A stretch of 64,000 nt of DNA from Nitratireductor sp. (GTDB lineage Bacteria; Pseudomonadota; Alphaproteobacteria; Rhizobiales; Rhizobiaceae). A model generated the notes under the pieces. That model was given only the letters and a program-made list of their open reading frames with translations, was not told the origin of the DNA and did not search any database. A program made the translations under genes and the position numbers. Each line of letters starts with the position of its first letter. Positions within the stretch are counted from its first letter, which is position 1. The stretch is from NCBI GenBank assembly GCA_020637805.1, contig JACKJU010000002.1:321330-385329 (forward strand). Reading direction: 5' to 3'. Of this stretch, positions 16,111 through 24,958 are shown piece by piece.

Positions 16111-18167
16111 GAACGATCCACGCGGTGCATTGGGGAACCATCGCGCTGATGCGTCATGGTACGCAAATGAACCGGCGGCGGAGCAGGCGGGATGGTCAGG
16201 TCCGGCGGTACAAATTCAGTAAAGTCGACCGGTTCACATGGTTGATAAATGTCTATGTCACCGATTTCGGTCGCCTCATTGCTGTCAATGCCGTACCCGA
16301 TCGGGTTGCCATTGGCATCAACATTGATGTCGGAATCGATCATGTAGGAGTTCGCCGGCCCCTCATCCGAAGTGACGGGAGGAGCAGCAGCCAATTGCAG
16401 GGCTTGCGCCGGCTCTATCTCGGAGAGCAACTCGGCCGGCGTTCCCTGAATGCCATCTACCCAGCTATCGTCGTCATAGAGATCGGTCGCGGCATTGTAG
16501 CAAGGACCCATCGGAGAGCACAGGTTGTCCCCGGTCATCCAGACGAACTCGTTCGGCCGTTCCAGATCGATCTCGCCGGAGGAATCATAGCCGTATCCAA
16601 AGTCGCATCCGCCAGCGCCACCGGCGCGAATCCGCGGAACGCCTTCGACATCGCGTTCGTGGAAACTCACATCATACCGGCCTACTGGCCGCCAGATTCC
16701 GTCTTCACCGATTTCATAGCGCAGCACGCGCGATTCATGCGGGCGCGCAAAGCCGTTTTCCTGATCCAGGCCCAGGTTCCGAACCGCGCCCCTTTCTGCG
16801 ACAAGCATTACGGTCTGCGGACCGCAATCGGCAAATTCGATATCGGTAACGGCATTGCTGTTGCCAGCCATTTTGCCGGCCGGCGCATCAGGAGGGAAAA
16901 ATGCCGGCAGGATGAATTCGCGGCGATTGCTGGTGATGTCGAATTCGCCGTCATCGCCGATTCGAATCGACCAGATTGAGTTCCGGCGATCCGTCCCGGC
17001 GCCATCCCATTCCGGATTGCCAAAGCCTTCGCTTCCCCAAATCCCGTAATAGAGACGGGTTTCTTTTGTTTTTTCATCGTAGCGGATGCCAAGGCCCCAG
17101 GGCCGCCTGCGAAAATCGGCGTAATTCCAGCATTCCGGGCTGCGCTCGAACGCGCCAGCCGGGCAATTGTCAATATTGGCGGCAGTATTCGGGTCGAAAA
17201 CGACCGGATCCAGCGAAAGGGACGCACCTGTCCAAGCGTCCACAAAGCCCGGGCGAACATCAAGCCCGTGGTCAAGATAGCTCAGTTCCCTTCCGTCTGC
17301 GCCGGACAGACGGTGGATCATGCCCGTCTCAAGATCGGTGACGAACAATTGGCGGTGCCAGCGATCATAGGCAACATTGCCAAGTGCCGCTCCGGTATTT
17401 GGTCGGCCCTCAAGCTTGATATCGGCGAATACTTCCGGAATATACCCTGTTACGGCCGACAGTTTGTATACAGTGCCCGGCCCACCATCCGGCCCCCACA
17501 TGCCGAACATCCAGTCTTTCGTACCAGGCTCAAGGTGCAGGCCGAATGCAGATGTGGCGGTGACGTAAATATTCGGTTCGGTGAAATCATCCATCGCGAT
17601 GCCGAATATCTGCCCTGCATCTGCCGCTGTCGCCGGCGAACGCTGCGGTTCATCATACCAGTGCTGGCCTACCGAAGGCTGGCCCGGGCCGCGCAGATCT
17701 AGAATACTGCCCACCAAACCATCCGGATCAATGACTGTAACCGGCCCGCTGGGCCCGTTTTCCGTAATCGTTCCCGAGAATCGTGTGTGATAAGCCTCGC
17801 CCGCTTCAAGCGGCCTGAAACTCAATGCGGGCAGAGTTGCCAATTCGGCATCTGTTGGCGGCGGCGGAGCCGCACTGTAGTCCGGCGCGGGCGCAACCTT
17901 AGAATAATCTGGCGGTGGAGGCGGATCCTCTGTTGCCCCAGCACTTCCGCCGGTTCGGATGCCCGGTGAAGGTGGCGGCGGAGGCGTGGCATCCGTTGGC
18001 GGGGGCGTATAGTCCGGTTCAGCCGGCGCCATTGCCGGTGGCGGTGGAGGGATGTAGTCTCCCGAATTGGACTGGGCAAAGATTGGGGCCGCAGCAATTA
18101 CATTGCCAACAAGGCAGATAATCGCACTTGGCAGCAGTTTACCTAAGAGCGGTCGATAGCGAGCCAT
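15933..18167 (-). CDS. Large secreted propeller-like protein with Pro-rich linker and repeat tail (3' end frameshifted)
   Basis: The 744-codon frame starts at 18167. It has a signal peptide (residues 1-32, cut near FAQSNS), then a linker of about 75 residues very rich in Pro, Ala and Tyr (PPPPPAMAPAEPDYTPPP). A large domain (about 110-640) follows, with repeated short motifs such as GQIFGIAMDDFTEPNIYV, LFVTDLETGMIHRL and NEFVWMTGDNL, which suggest a beta-propeller. The last 75 residues enter the WHERNWS heptad array, lose frame at about 16088 and end out of frame. With the frameshifts repaired, the protein would extend through the repeats to about 14481, roughly 1,200 residues. Cell-surface or periplasmic location is inferred from the signal. 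The role is unknown, possibly adhesion or metal binding given the His-rich tail. Confidence 0.6.
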   Translation of the reverse strand: MARYRPLLGKLLPSAIICLVGNVIAAAPIFAQSNSGDYIPPPPPAMAPAEPDYTPPPTDATPPPPPSPGIRTGGSAGATEDPPPPPDYSKVAPAPDYSAAPPPPTDAELATLPALSFRPLEAGEAYHTRFSGTITENGPSGPVTVIDPDGLVGSILDLRGPGQPSVGQHWYDEPQRSPATAADAGQIFGIAMDDFTEPNIYVTATSAFGLHLEPGTKDWMFGMWGPDGGPGTVYKLSAVTGYIPEVFADIKLEGRPNTGAALGNVAYDRWHRQLFVTDLETGMIHRLSGADGRELSYLDHGLDVRPGFVDAWTGASLSLDPVVFDPNTAANIDNCPAGAFERSPECWNYADFRRRPWGLGIRYDEKTKETRLYYGIWGSEGFGNPEWDGAGTDRRNSIWSIRIGDDGEFDITSNRREFILPAFFPPDAPAGKMAGNSNAVTDIEFADCGPQTVMLVAERGAVRNLGLDQENGFARPHESRVLRYEIGEDGIWRPVGRYDVSFHERDVEGVPRIRAGGAGGCDFGYGYDSSGEIDLERPNEFVWMTGDNLCSPMGPCYNAATDLYDDDSWVDGIQGTPAELLSEIEPAQALQLAAAPPVTSDEGPANSYMIDSDINVDANGNPIGYGIDSNEATEIGDIDIYQPCEPVDFTEFVPPDLTIPPAPPPVHLRTMTHQRDGSPMHRVDRSWHERNWSGTAVSVRGTTGIVHGTISTARGMTRTFPALAQPLLAWQRSVMARPEPLLAR

Positions 18168-18449
18168 ACTCCTTCACCTCCCAGTCTCGATTCATTCCTC
18201 CATTGGGCGAATTCAACCATCTCCCAATTGCCTCTCCCGCGACTTTGAGACGATGCGGCTCTCCAACGGCCTGACAGTACCCTACACTGCGCATAAGATG
18301 AAATGACCTAAATCAATTCTGCATAAGTATTTCTTATAAATCAGTAGAAGCATCGATTTGTGCTTTCAAGCGCGAGACAAGAGGGACCTGTCAAACTGCC
18401 TTGAAATGCCTTCGAAAGACGGCCTCATTGTGGGCTTCTGACCTGTGCA

Positions 18450-18476
18450 CCAAGTCTCATCCGCCTTTGCGCGGAG
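18450..18476 (-). repeat. Second copy of the 27-bp IS-end sequence
   Basis: These 27 bases match 12955-12981 with a single mismatch and in the same orientation. The two copies bound a 5.5-kb segment that holds only minus-strand, broken or repetitive genes. Sequence to the right (to about 18690) gives no recognisable transposase, so only the end of the element seems to remain here. Confidence 0.6.
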
Positions 18477-18677
18477 CCCATGTTTTGGATGCTGTGAGAC
18501 CCATCTTTGGACCGCCGGAAGTTGGAGTTTTCCGGCTTTGATCACGATGGCAGGTTGGTAATGCCACCGGGATTATGCAGTGCAATCGGGACGTTGTACC
18601 CAATTGCCGACTTATGGTCAGCCGGCGATGCATGGGAGAGTTTTCCCCCATGCGCACGTATCTGTGTAAGCGCTCGG

Positions 18678-19007
18678 TTATAGCCAAAGAAGAGCTGGCA
18701 TTTTCACAAGCCGAAACAGTCTCGCCCGTTTACGAGCCATCGTCGGCTTTACCAAGGTGCGAAAAAACATATGCAGCCAGATCTGGGTGAGCAGCTTTCT
18801 GGGTTTGATGTCCGGGGCAGTGTTTCCGAACCTGCGATCGATGTCCGACAGAAGCTTGCTGGTGCTGAAGTTCGGAGGTGCCACGTAAGCCAGCAACAGT
18901 AGGGCGACACCCTCTGCCTTGCACAATTCGCTGCGACGAAGGTCTGGCGATCGAACTGCCTCGATGTGAAGGGCGAGGGGAGTCTGGATGATAGAAATGA
19001 TCTTCAT
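18678..19007 (-). CDS. Hypothetical protein, weakly supported
   Basis: A 109-codon frame starts MKIISIIQTPLALHIEAVRS and ends with a basic tail (MARKRARLFRLVK). A modest AGAGG-like site precedes the start. I do not recognise the family and see no clear domain. It lies between the IS-end copy and the tRNA in a stretch with no other gene, so it could be chance. The remaining sequence from 18477 to 18677 and from 19008 to 19204 shows nothing I can name. Confidence 0.25.
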   Translation of the reverse strand: MKIISIIQTPLALHIEAVRSPDLRRSELCKAEGVALLLLAYVAPPNFSTSKLLSDIDRRFGNTAPDIKPRKLLTQIWLHMFFRTLVKPTMARKRARLFRLVKMPALLWL

Positions 19008-19204
19008 GTTCAGCCTCTGCCGTTCGGATTGATTGCAGCTCCTTTTCGCTGCTCTCCCTTTGTCATGCACGGGGCTTTCGCCTGTCGGTGTACAGATTTG
19101 TGCACTAAGCGGGAGAATTGCTAAACGGGGTGGTTTTGTGTTGAAAAAATCACCCGAAATTTTTAATGTATTTCAATGAGATAGGGCAGATTATGCCAAA
19201 AATT

Positions 19205-19278
19205 TGGCTGGGGATCCTGGATTCGAACCAGGACTGACGGAGTCAGAGTCCGCTGTTCTACCGTTAAACTAATCCCCA
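19205..19278 (-). tRNA. tRNA-Gln (anticodon CTG)
   Basis: The minus strand folds as a complete tRNA. The acceptor stem is TGGGGAT (19272-19278) with ATCCCCA, discriminator G at 19208 and an encoded CCA at 19205-19207. The D-loop contains AGTTTAACGGTAGA, and the T-arm GTTCGAATC is intact. The anticodon stem GCGGA/TCCGT flanks the 7-nt loop CTCTGAC, giving anticodon CTG (reads CAG, Gln). It is a possible insertion point, but I found no flanking attachment repeat. Confidence 0.93.
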
Positions 19279-20075
19279 AATAACCCTGGCAGGGCAGGGT
19301 TTCTGGCGGTTTCCTCCAAGGGCTGATAGTGGCCGCTCCGGAGTTGCTTGGACCGCAGTCGAGATGCTTGGTACATTTTCCGTTCTTTCATTGCAAGCAG
19401 GTTTTTGAACCGCTTTTCCACCTCTTTCAGCCACTGTCGAAATGATCGCTGGATAGTACCTGCATGCGACCGCTCGAATAAACGGCACTCTCCGATTGCT
19501 GGCAGGGACGGTGTGCCGTCATCTTCACATGTTCTTCATCATGAAGCGGAGCAGAAGAGAGAACTTCCGATTGCACCGGAACGGACGAAATCGAAATGCA
19601 GCTGTGAATCCAGTTGCTTGCCGAACGCGGCTAGTTCGAACTGGCCGTAAGGTGATCCCGAAGGCCAAGGCATTGCAAGCGGGGTCAGGATGTCCGCGAT
19701 GCTGCAGGGGCGACACCAACCGCAGTCACGATTGGTGACTCGTGGTGCATGGTCTGCCTGACGATCAAGCGTTAGCTTGGTGGTCCAATTGCCGATGCTT
19801 GCAATGCCGTGGCCCAAGGTGAGGGCAGGGTATGGCGGAATATCCCGCGGTGGAAGTCCCGATTGGTTCAATTCAAGCAGGACATTGGAAATGGAATCCA
19901 GGCATTGCTCGGCCGCAATTAGCCGAATACTGGTGCGGCCGCATCCGCATCCAAGACAGGCAGGTGGACTTCTGGCCAGCGCGCGCCGGGAAGATGCTGC
20001 ATGGCTCAAACAGCCATAAAGTACAGGTTTTGATTGTTCGCGAATTGATATCTTCTGCCTGACGGGAGGAAGAAG
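19279..20075. other. Long intergenic region upstream of the NosR-like gene
   Basis: About 800 bases contain no gene I can support. Open frames on both strands lack good start sites. The most plausible is 19832-20062 (+, 76 codons, starting MAEYPAVEVPIGSIQAG, preceded by GAGGGCAGGG), which ends 13 bases before the NosR-like start, but it matches no family I know. A minus-strand CTGTACTT sequence at 20019-20026 lies about 50-57 bases upstream of the NosR-like start and resembles half of the motif described at 26639 and 34777. Confidence 0.35.
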
Positions 20076-22184
20076 ATGCCGAAGTGGTTTGCCATTGGAC
20101 GGGGAGTGCCGCGTTCCGCGATGACATCGGCGTTCTGCTTCGTGTGCGCGGTTTTTTTTGCCCTTCAGATCAGCGTGGCGGCGAACGCGGCAGCTGAACC
20201 GTTCTCAGAAAGTGACATTGCGAGCCTGATTGAGCCGCCTTACCAGCTGGGTGAGAGTGTTTCACCGGGCACGTGGGAATTGGTGAACCTTGACGGCCGC
20301 CTGGCGGGGTATGCTTTCGAAACCGCCAGCCATGCGCCGCTTCCCGGATTCTCCGGTGCACCGATAAACATGCTGGTCTCGATCACGACGGAAGGCAAGT
20401 TCATCGATGTCGAGATTCTTTCCCACAACGAACCAATCTTCGTTTCGGGTCTGGGCCAGAAGCCGTTCGATGAATTCGTCGAGCAGTACAAGGGCCTGTC
20501 GATCAACGATTCAATCGTGGTCGGTGTGCCCTATGGCGGCAAGGACCAGGCCAGTTCGCTCGTCTACCTCAAGGGGGTTACCAAGGCGACGGCGAGCGTA
20601 CGTATCGCCCATGAATCAATAATCGGTTCTGCATTCGACGTTGCCAGGCAAAAACTTGCGGGTATCGGCAGGCGGGTGGAGGCCTCGCCGCGCAAGACGG
20701 TCAGCCGCGAGTGGACATGGCAGGAACTGGTGGAGGCGGGTGTCGCGACGCGACGGCTTGTCACCAACGCAGAAATTGACCAGGCCTTCGCCGGCTCGAC
20801 CTGGGAAGACGACGATCCGGTGGCGAGGCAGGATCCGGAAGGCGCATTTCTCGATCTCTGGGTGGTCGACATCGGTCCTGCCGAGATCGCAAAAGCCGTT
20901 CTTTCTCCAAGGGGTTTCGCCAACTTGCAGCGGTTCCTCGAGATATCCCCCAACGACGAGCCAATCCTTGTGATCGATGCGGCGCGCCACGGTCTGGTCA
21001 GCGAGGATTTCATTCGCAATACCAGCCCGGATCTCCTGTCTGCCCGCCAGGATGGTCTTCCCGTCGCTCTGCGCGATTCCGACCTCGACTTTTCCCTGGC
21101 CGAAGGTGTGCCAGGCAACACTGCCCTGATCCTCAGAACCGACCGCCGTCTCGGGTTCGATCCAACGCGCGAATGGGAAATGAGCGTGCGCGCGGTTCGC
21201 AAACATGGCTCATTCATGCCATTGATAGGAACGGTTGATCTGACCGCGATACACAAGACGGATGCGGGCTTTTTCGACGTGGTGGAACCTCCGGTCCCCC
21301 TTCCGCCGTGGCAGGAAGCAATCCGTCAAAGGGCATCGGACCTCGTGATATTGGTCGTGTTCCTTGCCACCCTGTTCTTCATCCTGCTTGTGCGGATGAA
21401 CCGGCTTGCCGCTCTTTCCCTCTATACGCCAGTACGGCTGGCCATACTTGCATTCGTCATTGCCTTCGCGGGATGGTGGGGCCAGGGTCAGCTATCGATT
21501 GCCACCGTGCTGGGTGTCGGCAGATCTGCCATCGAAGGCAACAGCCTGGCCTTTCTTGCCTACGATCCTTTTTCTTTGACAATCTGGATTTTCGTACTCG
21601 TCTCATTCGTGATCTGGGGGCGCGGGTTTTTCTGCGGCTGGGTCTGTCCCTTTGGTGCAATGCAGGAATTTGCCCATCACGCGGGCCGGCTTCTCCGCCT
21701 GCCAGTTCTGTCCGTGCCGGACCCGGTCGACCGTGTTCTCGTCAATTTCAAATATCTTGTCCTCGCGGCAATGGTTGGAGCGATGGTCTTCATGCCTGCC
21801 CTCAACGACACCCTCATCGAGATCGAACCCTTCAAGACCGCCGTCACAACCTACTTCCTGAGGGAATGGTACTACGTTGCATATGCTGTGGGGCTGCTCA
21901 TCGTGTCGATGTTTGTCTTCAAGGCGTTTTGCAGATGGATTTGTCCGCTAGGTGCCTTCATGGCCATTGCGGGCCTCCTGCGCCGAAAGGACTGGATCGA
22001 GCGGCGCCGTGAATGCGGGTCGCCCTGCCAGTTGTGCCGCGTCCGATGCAATTACGGTGCGATCAGGAAAACCGGTGCAATAAGGTATGACGAGTGTTTC
22101 CAGTGCCTTGACTGCGTAAGGATCCATGACGATCCGGGAACATGCGTGCCGCTTGTTCTGGAGCGGAAGGGAAAGACCATATGA
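20076..22184 (+). CDS. NosR/NirI-like membrane flavoprotein with Fe-S clusters
   Basis: The 702-residue protein starts after a strong site (GGGAGGAAGAAG). It has a signal anchor (residues 15-40) and a periplasmic FMN-binding domain (about 60-190) with a flavinylation-like motif GVTKATAS in which Thr172 would carry FMN. A long periplasmic region precedes about five membrane helices from residue 425. Cytoplasmic cysteine motifs follow: CGWVCPFGAM, CRWICPLGAF, CGSPCQLCRVRC and CFQCLDCVRIHDDPGTC, ligands for two polyferredoxin-like 4Fe-4S sites and more. NosR supports nitrous oxide reductase, but no nos genes are here. An ApbE gene overlaps the stop and the rest of the neighbourhood is a quinoprotein cluster, suggesting electron transfer between the membrane pool and the periplasmic alcohol-oxidation system. 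Confidence 0.85.
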   Translation: MPKWFAIGRGVPRSAMTSAFCFVCAVFFALQISVAANAAAEPFSESDIASLIEPPYQLGESVSPGTWELVNLDGRLAGYAFETASHAPLPGFSGAPINMLVSITTEGKFIDVEILSHNEPIFVSGLGQKPFDEFVEQYKGLSINDSIVVGVPYGGKDQASSLVYLKGVTKATASVRIAHESIIGSAFDVARQKLAGIGRRVEASPRKTVSREWTWQELVEAGVATRRLVTNAEIDQAFAGSTWEDDDPVARQDPEGAFLDLWVVDIGPAEIAKAVLSPRGFANLQRFLEISPNDEPILVIDAARHGLVSEDFIRNTSPDLLSARQDGLPVALRDSDLDFSLAEGVPGNTALILRTDRRLGFDPTREWEMSVRAVRKHGSFMPLIGTVDLTAIHKTDAGFFDVVEPPVPLPPWQEAIRQRASDLVILVVFLATLFFILLVRMNRLAALSLYTPVRLAILAFVIAFAGWWGQGQLSIATVLGVGRSAIEGNSLAFLAYDPFSLTIWIFVLVSFVIWGRGFFCGWVCPFGAMQEFAHHAGRLLRLPVLSVPDPVDRVLVNFKYLVLAAMVGAMVFMPALNDTLIEIEPFKTAVTTYFLREWYYVAYAVGLLIVSMFVFKAFCRWICPLGAFMAIAGLLRRKDWIERRRECGSPCQLCRVRCNYGAIRKTGAIRYDECFQCLDCVRIHDDPGTCVPLVLERKGKTI

Positions 22185-23122
22185 TGACCAGTCGCAGGCG
22201 ATTTCTTTCCATTGTCGCGGGTTTGCCGCTTCTTTCTCTCCCGCTTGTCGCGCGTTCCGAACTGAAATGCAGGTCGTGGCGAGGCGTTGCACTGGGCGCC
22301 GATGCCGAGATTGTCATTGCAGGAAACGGGGAAACCTGCAGCGACGCACTGGCTGCGGCGGTGGATACCATCAGGCGCATGGAACGCCTGTTCTCCCTGC
22401 ATGATCCGGCATCGGCACTGTCCGAACTGAATGCCAGCGGGCGACTTGCAATGCCGCCCGAATTCCAGCGCTTGACCGGTATCGTCGCAAGGGTTCACTC
22501 CCTGACGCGGGGATTGTTCGACCCGACGGTTCAACCCGTGTTCATGGAGCTGGCGGAAAGAGGCGAGCTTCCCTCCGGGCGCGACCTCCAGAAGCTGTTG
22601 GCTCGCACCGGCTGGCACAATGTGGTTCTCGATGACAACATGATTGCGTTTTCGCAACCGGGCATGGCCCTGACCTTCAACGGCGTAGCGCAGGGATTTG
22701 CGACCGATCGTGTCATTGAAACCCTCGAAGCGCATGGCGTCGGCAACGTGGTCGCAAACATTGGCGAGTTCCGTTCATCAGGACTGGCAACAGATATCGC
22801 TGTCGAAGGGATGCATGGCAGGGTGCTGGACCAGTTTCGCCTGCAAGACGGCGCGGTGGCAACATCAGCGTCGAGAGGCACCGTCATCGGGCGGGCGGGG
22901 AAAAGCCATATTCTCTCGCCTGTCGAGCCGCAACATGAACCGGTCTGGCAAACGGCAAGTGTGCAGGCCGGGACGGCTGCGATGGCCGATGCACTCTCGA
23001 CCGCGCTTGTTCTCGCACCAGGCACCGGTCTGGCGCAGGATCTGGTCGATGGCGGCAGCGCCAGCGCAGTCCTTCTGGAGGATGCCGACGGCGGGGTCGT
23101 CGAGATCAGGCCTACCGGTTGA
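22181..23122 (+). CDS. apbE: FAD:protein FMN transferase (ApbE)
   Basis: The 313-residue protein has a twin-arginine-like export signal (SRRRFLSIVAGLPLLSLPL). It carries the ApbE core: LFSLHDPASALSELN near residue 70, the flavin-site segment LTFNGVAQGFATDRVIE near 165 (family pattern GxxAKGxxxD), and the metal-site region VATSASRGTVI near 225 and GTAAMADALSTALVLAP near 265. ApbE attaches FMN covalently to Thr of target flavoproteins in the periplasm. The gene overlaps the NosR-like gene (ATATGATG junction), so that protein is the obvious substrate. The start at 22181 is chosen because the longer upstream frame lies within the previous gene. Confidence 0.9.
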   Translation: MMTSRRRFLSIVAGLPLLSLPLVARSELKCRSWRGVALGADAEIVIAGNGETCSDALAAAVDTIRRMERLFSLHDPASALSELNASGRLAMPPEFQRLTGIVARVHSLTRGLFDPTVQPVFMELAERGELPSGRDLQKLLARTGWHNVVLDDNMIAFSQPGMALTFNGVAQGFATDRVIETLEAHGVGNVVANIGEFRSSGLATDIAVEGMHGRVLDQFRLQDGAVATSASRGTVIGRAGKSHILSPVEPQHEPVWQTASVQAGTAAMADALSTALVLAPGTGLAQDLVDGGSASAVLLEDADGGVVEIRPTG

Positions 23123-24063
23123 CCAGTGGCAGAACACTGCGCTCGATACCGGGATACAGATGCGAAACCGAGCGGATGAACTCTCCGGGCATGGCGCCCA
23201 TTTCGGCGAACTGCGCGGGTATTCGCGTTTCCATTATCTCGACCATGTCGAGCCCCTCATTCGCGGCGGCATTCAGCGTCGTTTCGAGCCAGTCAAGATA
23301 TGAGCGTGTCTGGACCAGGGAACTGCCATCGCGCTCTACCGGCCCATGGCCTGGAATGATCGCTGACGGAGCGAGTGCCCGAACCTCGGCGAGTGACTTG
23401 CGCCAGTCTTCGAGGTTGGCGTGCGGCGTCGTTGGAGCGCGATCCAAAAAGGCAATATCACCGGCAATCGCGTAGCCGGTTTTTTCATCCAAAAGAACCA
23501 GATCCGAAGCTGTGTGTCCTGAAAGCGGGATTGCTTCTGCAGCTTTCCGGCCACCAATGGTCAGCACGCTGGTTTCGATTACCTTGTCGGGCGGTGTGAC
23601 TTCTGTTCCGCGCATCCAGTCACCCAGGAGCCGGTACATGTTGTCCGAGAACGTCGCCCTTCGTTCGTGCTATTCAGCCGTTTGGGTTCGAGCGCGAAAT
23701 GGGCACATCCTGAAGACCCGGTTGCCGAAGAAGTGGTCCGCAGTGATGCGTGTTGACGACCGCAGCGACGGGAAGACCCGTGACATTCGATACCGCCTCG
23801 CGCAGTGCCTCGCCGTACCGTCTCGACGAGCCGGTGTCGACGATCACGATACCTGCCGCGGTCTCGATGAGCGCAGTTGACAATTGCCCACCGTTTTCGC
23901 CGCCGAAGTTACCCGGTCGCGCCTCTATCATCCACAATCCGTCGCCGACCTGAACTGCTTGAGGTCGTATGACTTCGGGGCTGCAGATCGGGCCTCGGGC
24001 GGGTGAAATACCCATCATGAGCGCCGATGCGCTTCCCAGCATCATGGCCTTGCGGCGTGTCAT
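23112..24063 (-). pseudogene. Broken quinoprotein-relay-type zinc metallohydrolase (metallo-beta-lactamase fold)
   Basis: The N-terminal half opens at 24063 with a Tat-like signal (MTRRKAMMLGSASALMMG) and reads VQVGDGLWMIEARPGNFG, STALIETAAGIVIVDTGSS and AAVVNTHH. At the metal motif (normally HHHxDHFFGN) it shifts: HHC is followed out of frame by HFFGNRVF, then the frame returns for DVPISRSNPNG and hits a stop near 23674. A further TAG lies before SDNMYRLLGDWMRGTE, where the C-terminal half (from 23639) resumes with IPLSGHTASDLVLLD and IIPGHGPVER. Two frameshifts and an in-frame stop with a degraded zinc motif point to a pseudogene, or to clustered sequence errors. Intact homologues accompany PQQ dehydrogenases. 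Confidence 0.7.
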
Positions 24064-24112
24064 CCTGCTGGACCAGTAACGTGTTTTTTCTCGTTTGCCA
24101 TCGGTAAGGGCT

Positions 24113-24934
24113 TCATTGGCTGAGCCGTGAACGCAATTCGCCGGCGATGCGGTTTCCATTGTTGTCCCGCGCTCTGACCGTCACTTTGTCGTCCAGCCGG
24201 CCCTTGTCGAAATAGAGTGTAAACGCCGGGTCCTCGTTGACGGGTTCATGAAGCTCAAATCGTGCGACCTGTTCTCCGACGGAGGATTTGATTTCGAGAT
24301 CCTGGATGAAGAAGGCGGGAATTCCGTCCGCAAGCCCCGTATCCATGGGATGGCTGATCACCATGCGCAGCCTTCCCTTGTCCGGCCATAGCATGCCGCG
24401 GACCTCGCCAAGCTGTTCCTCCCAGTCATCCGAGGCATAGGCGGCTGCAGGTGCCGTGCAGCCGCCACCGCCAGCATCGATGACGCGGGAGCCGATATGC
24501 CAGCTCCCGTCGTCGAGTTTCACCGCAGCGCGGACCGGCGTCGCTTGGTCGATCTTGAATCGGAACGAAACCTTTGCCTGTGCCTTGCCCGGCCAGTAGG
24601 TGAGGATTTTCGGTATGGGGCCGTAGTCGACGAGCATGACGATCTGTTCCACGCCGCCAAGCGCTGTGGCATCGACGAGAACCGGAACGTTGAAACTGTC
24701 TTCGGCAGCTTCGGGCGCGCGGATGACGACCCTGTCATCGAATTCTATCTTCTCGGGATTGCCTAGGATTTCGGTCTGGGTCCAGGTCCAGTTTCCGGAG
24801 TTGAGGGGATCCACGAGTTGCACCCTGGGTTCAGCGGCCAGCACGGCCCCGCACAGCATGTGAAGTGCGAAAGATGCGACAGTACTGCAAAAAGCCAATC
24901 TTACGATTGGGGTAGCGAGTGGATTGCCGTGCAT
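24113..24934 (-). CDS. Quinoprotein dehydrogenase-associated SoxYZ-like carrier
   Basis: The 273-residue exported protein begins at an ATG at 24934 directly after GGGAGGAGTTTC; its signal peptide ends near VLAAEP. Residues about 30-165 resemble SoxY and carry the cysteine swinging-arm-like motif GGGGCTAPAAA near residue 158. The C-terminal part (about 175-273) resembles the SoxZ immunoglobulin-like domain with HPMDTGL and FTLYFDKGRLDDKVTVRARD. Here the SoxY motif is internal and not at the C-terminus, as is known for the fused SoxYZ-like carriers that accompany PQQ dehydrogenases. Its partner metallohydrolase just downstream is broken. Confidence 0.85.
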   Translation of the reverse strand: MHGNPLATPIVRLAFCSTVASFALHMLCGAVLAAEPRVQLVDPLNSGNWTWTQTEILGNPEKIEFDDRVVIRAPEAAEDSFNVPVLVDATALGGVEQIVMLVDYGPIPKILTYWPGKAQAKVSFRFKIDQATPVRAAVKLDDGSWHIGSRVIDAGGGGCTAPAAAYASDDWEEQLGEVRGMLWPDKGRLRMVISHPMDTGLADGIPAFFIQDLEIKSSVGEQVARFELHEPVNEDPAFTLYFDKGRLDDKVTVRARDNNGNRIAGELRSRLSQ

Positions 24935-24958
24935 GAAACTCCTCCCGGTTCGCGCCAA

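Noticed and set aside
19205..19278. tRNA-Gln as an integration site for a genomic island
   Set aside because: No repeat of the tRNA 3' end and no integrase gene are visible in the window.
20076..22184. A nitrous oxide reduction (nos) locus
   Set aside because: Only the NosR-like gene is present; nosZ, nosD, nosF, nosY and nosL are absent and the neighbours are quinoprotein genes.
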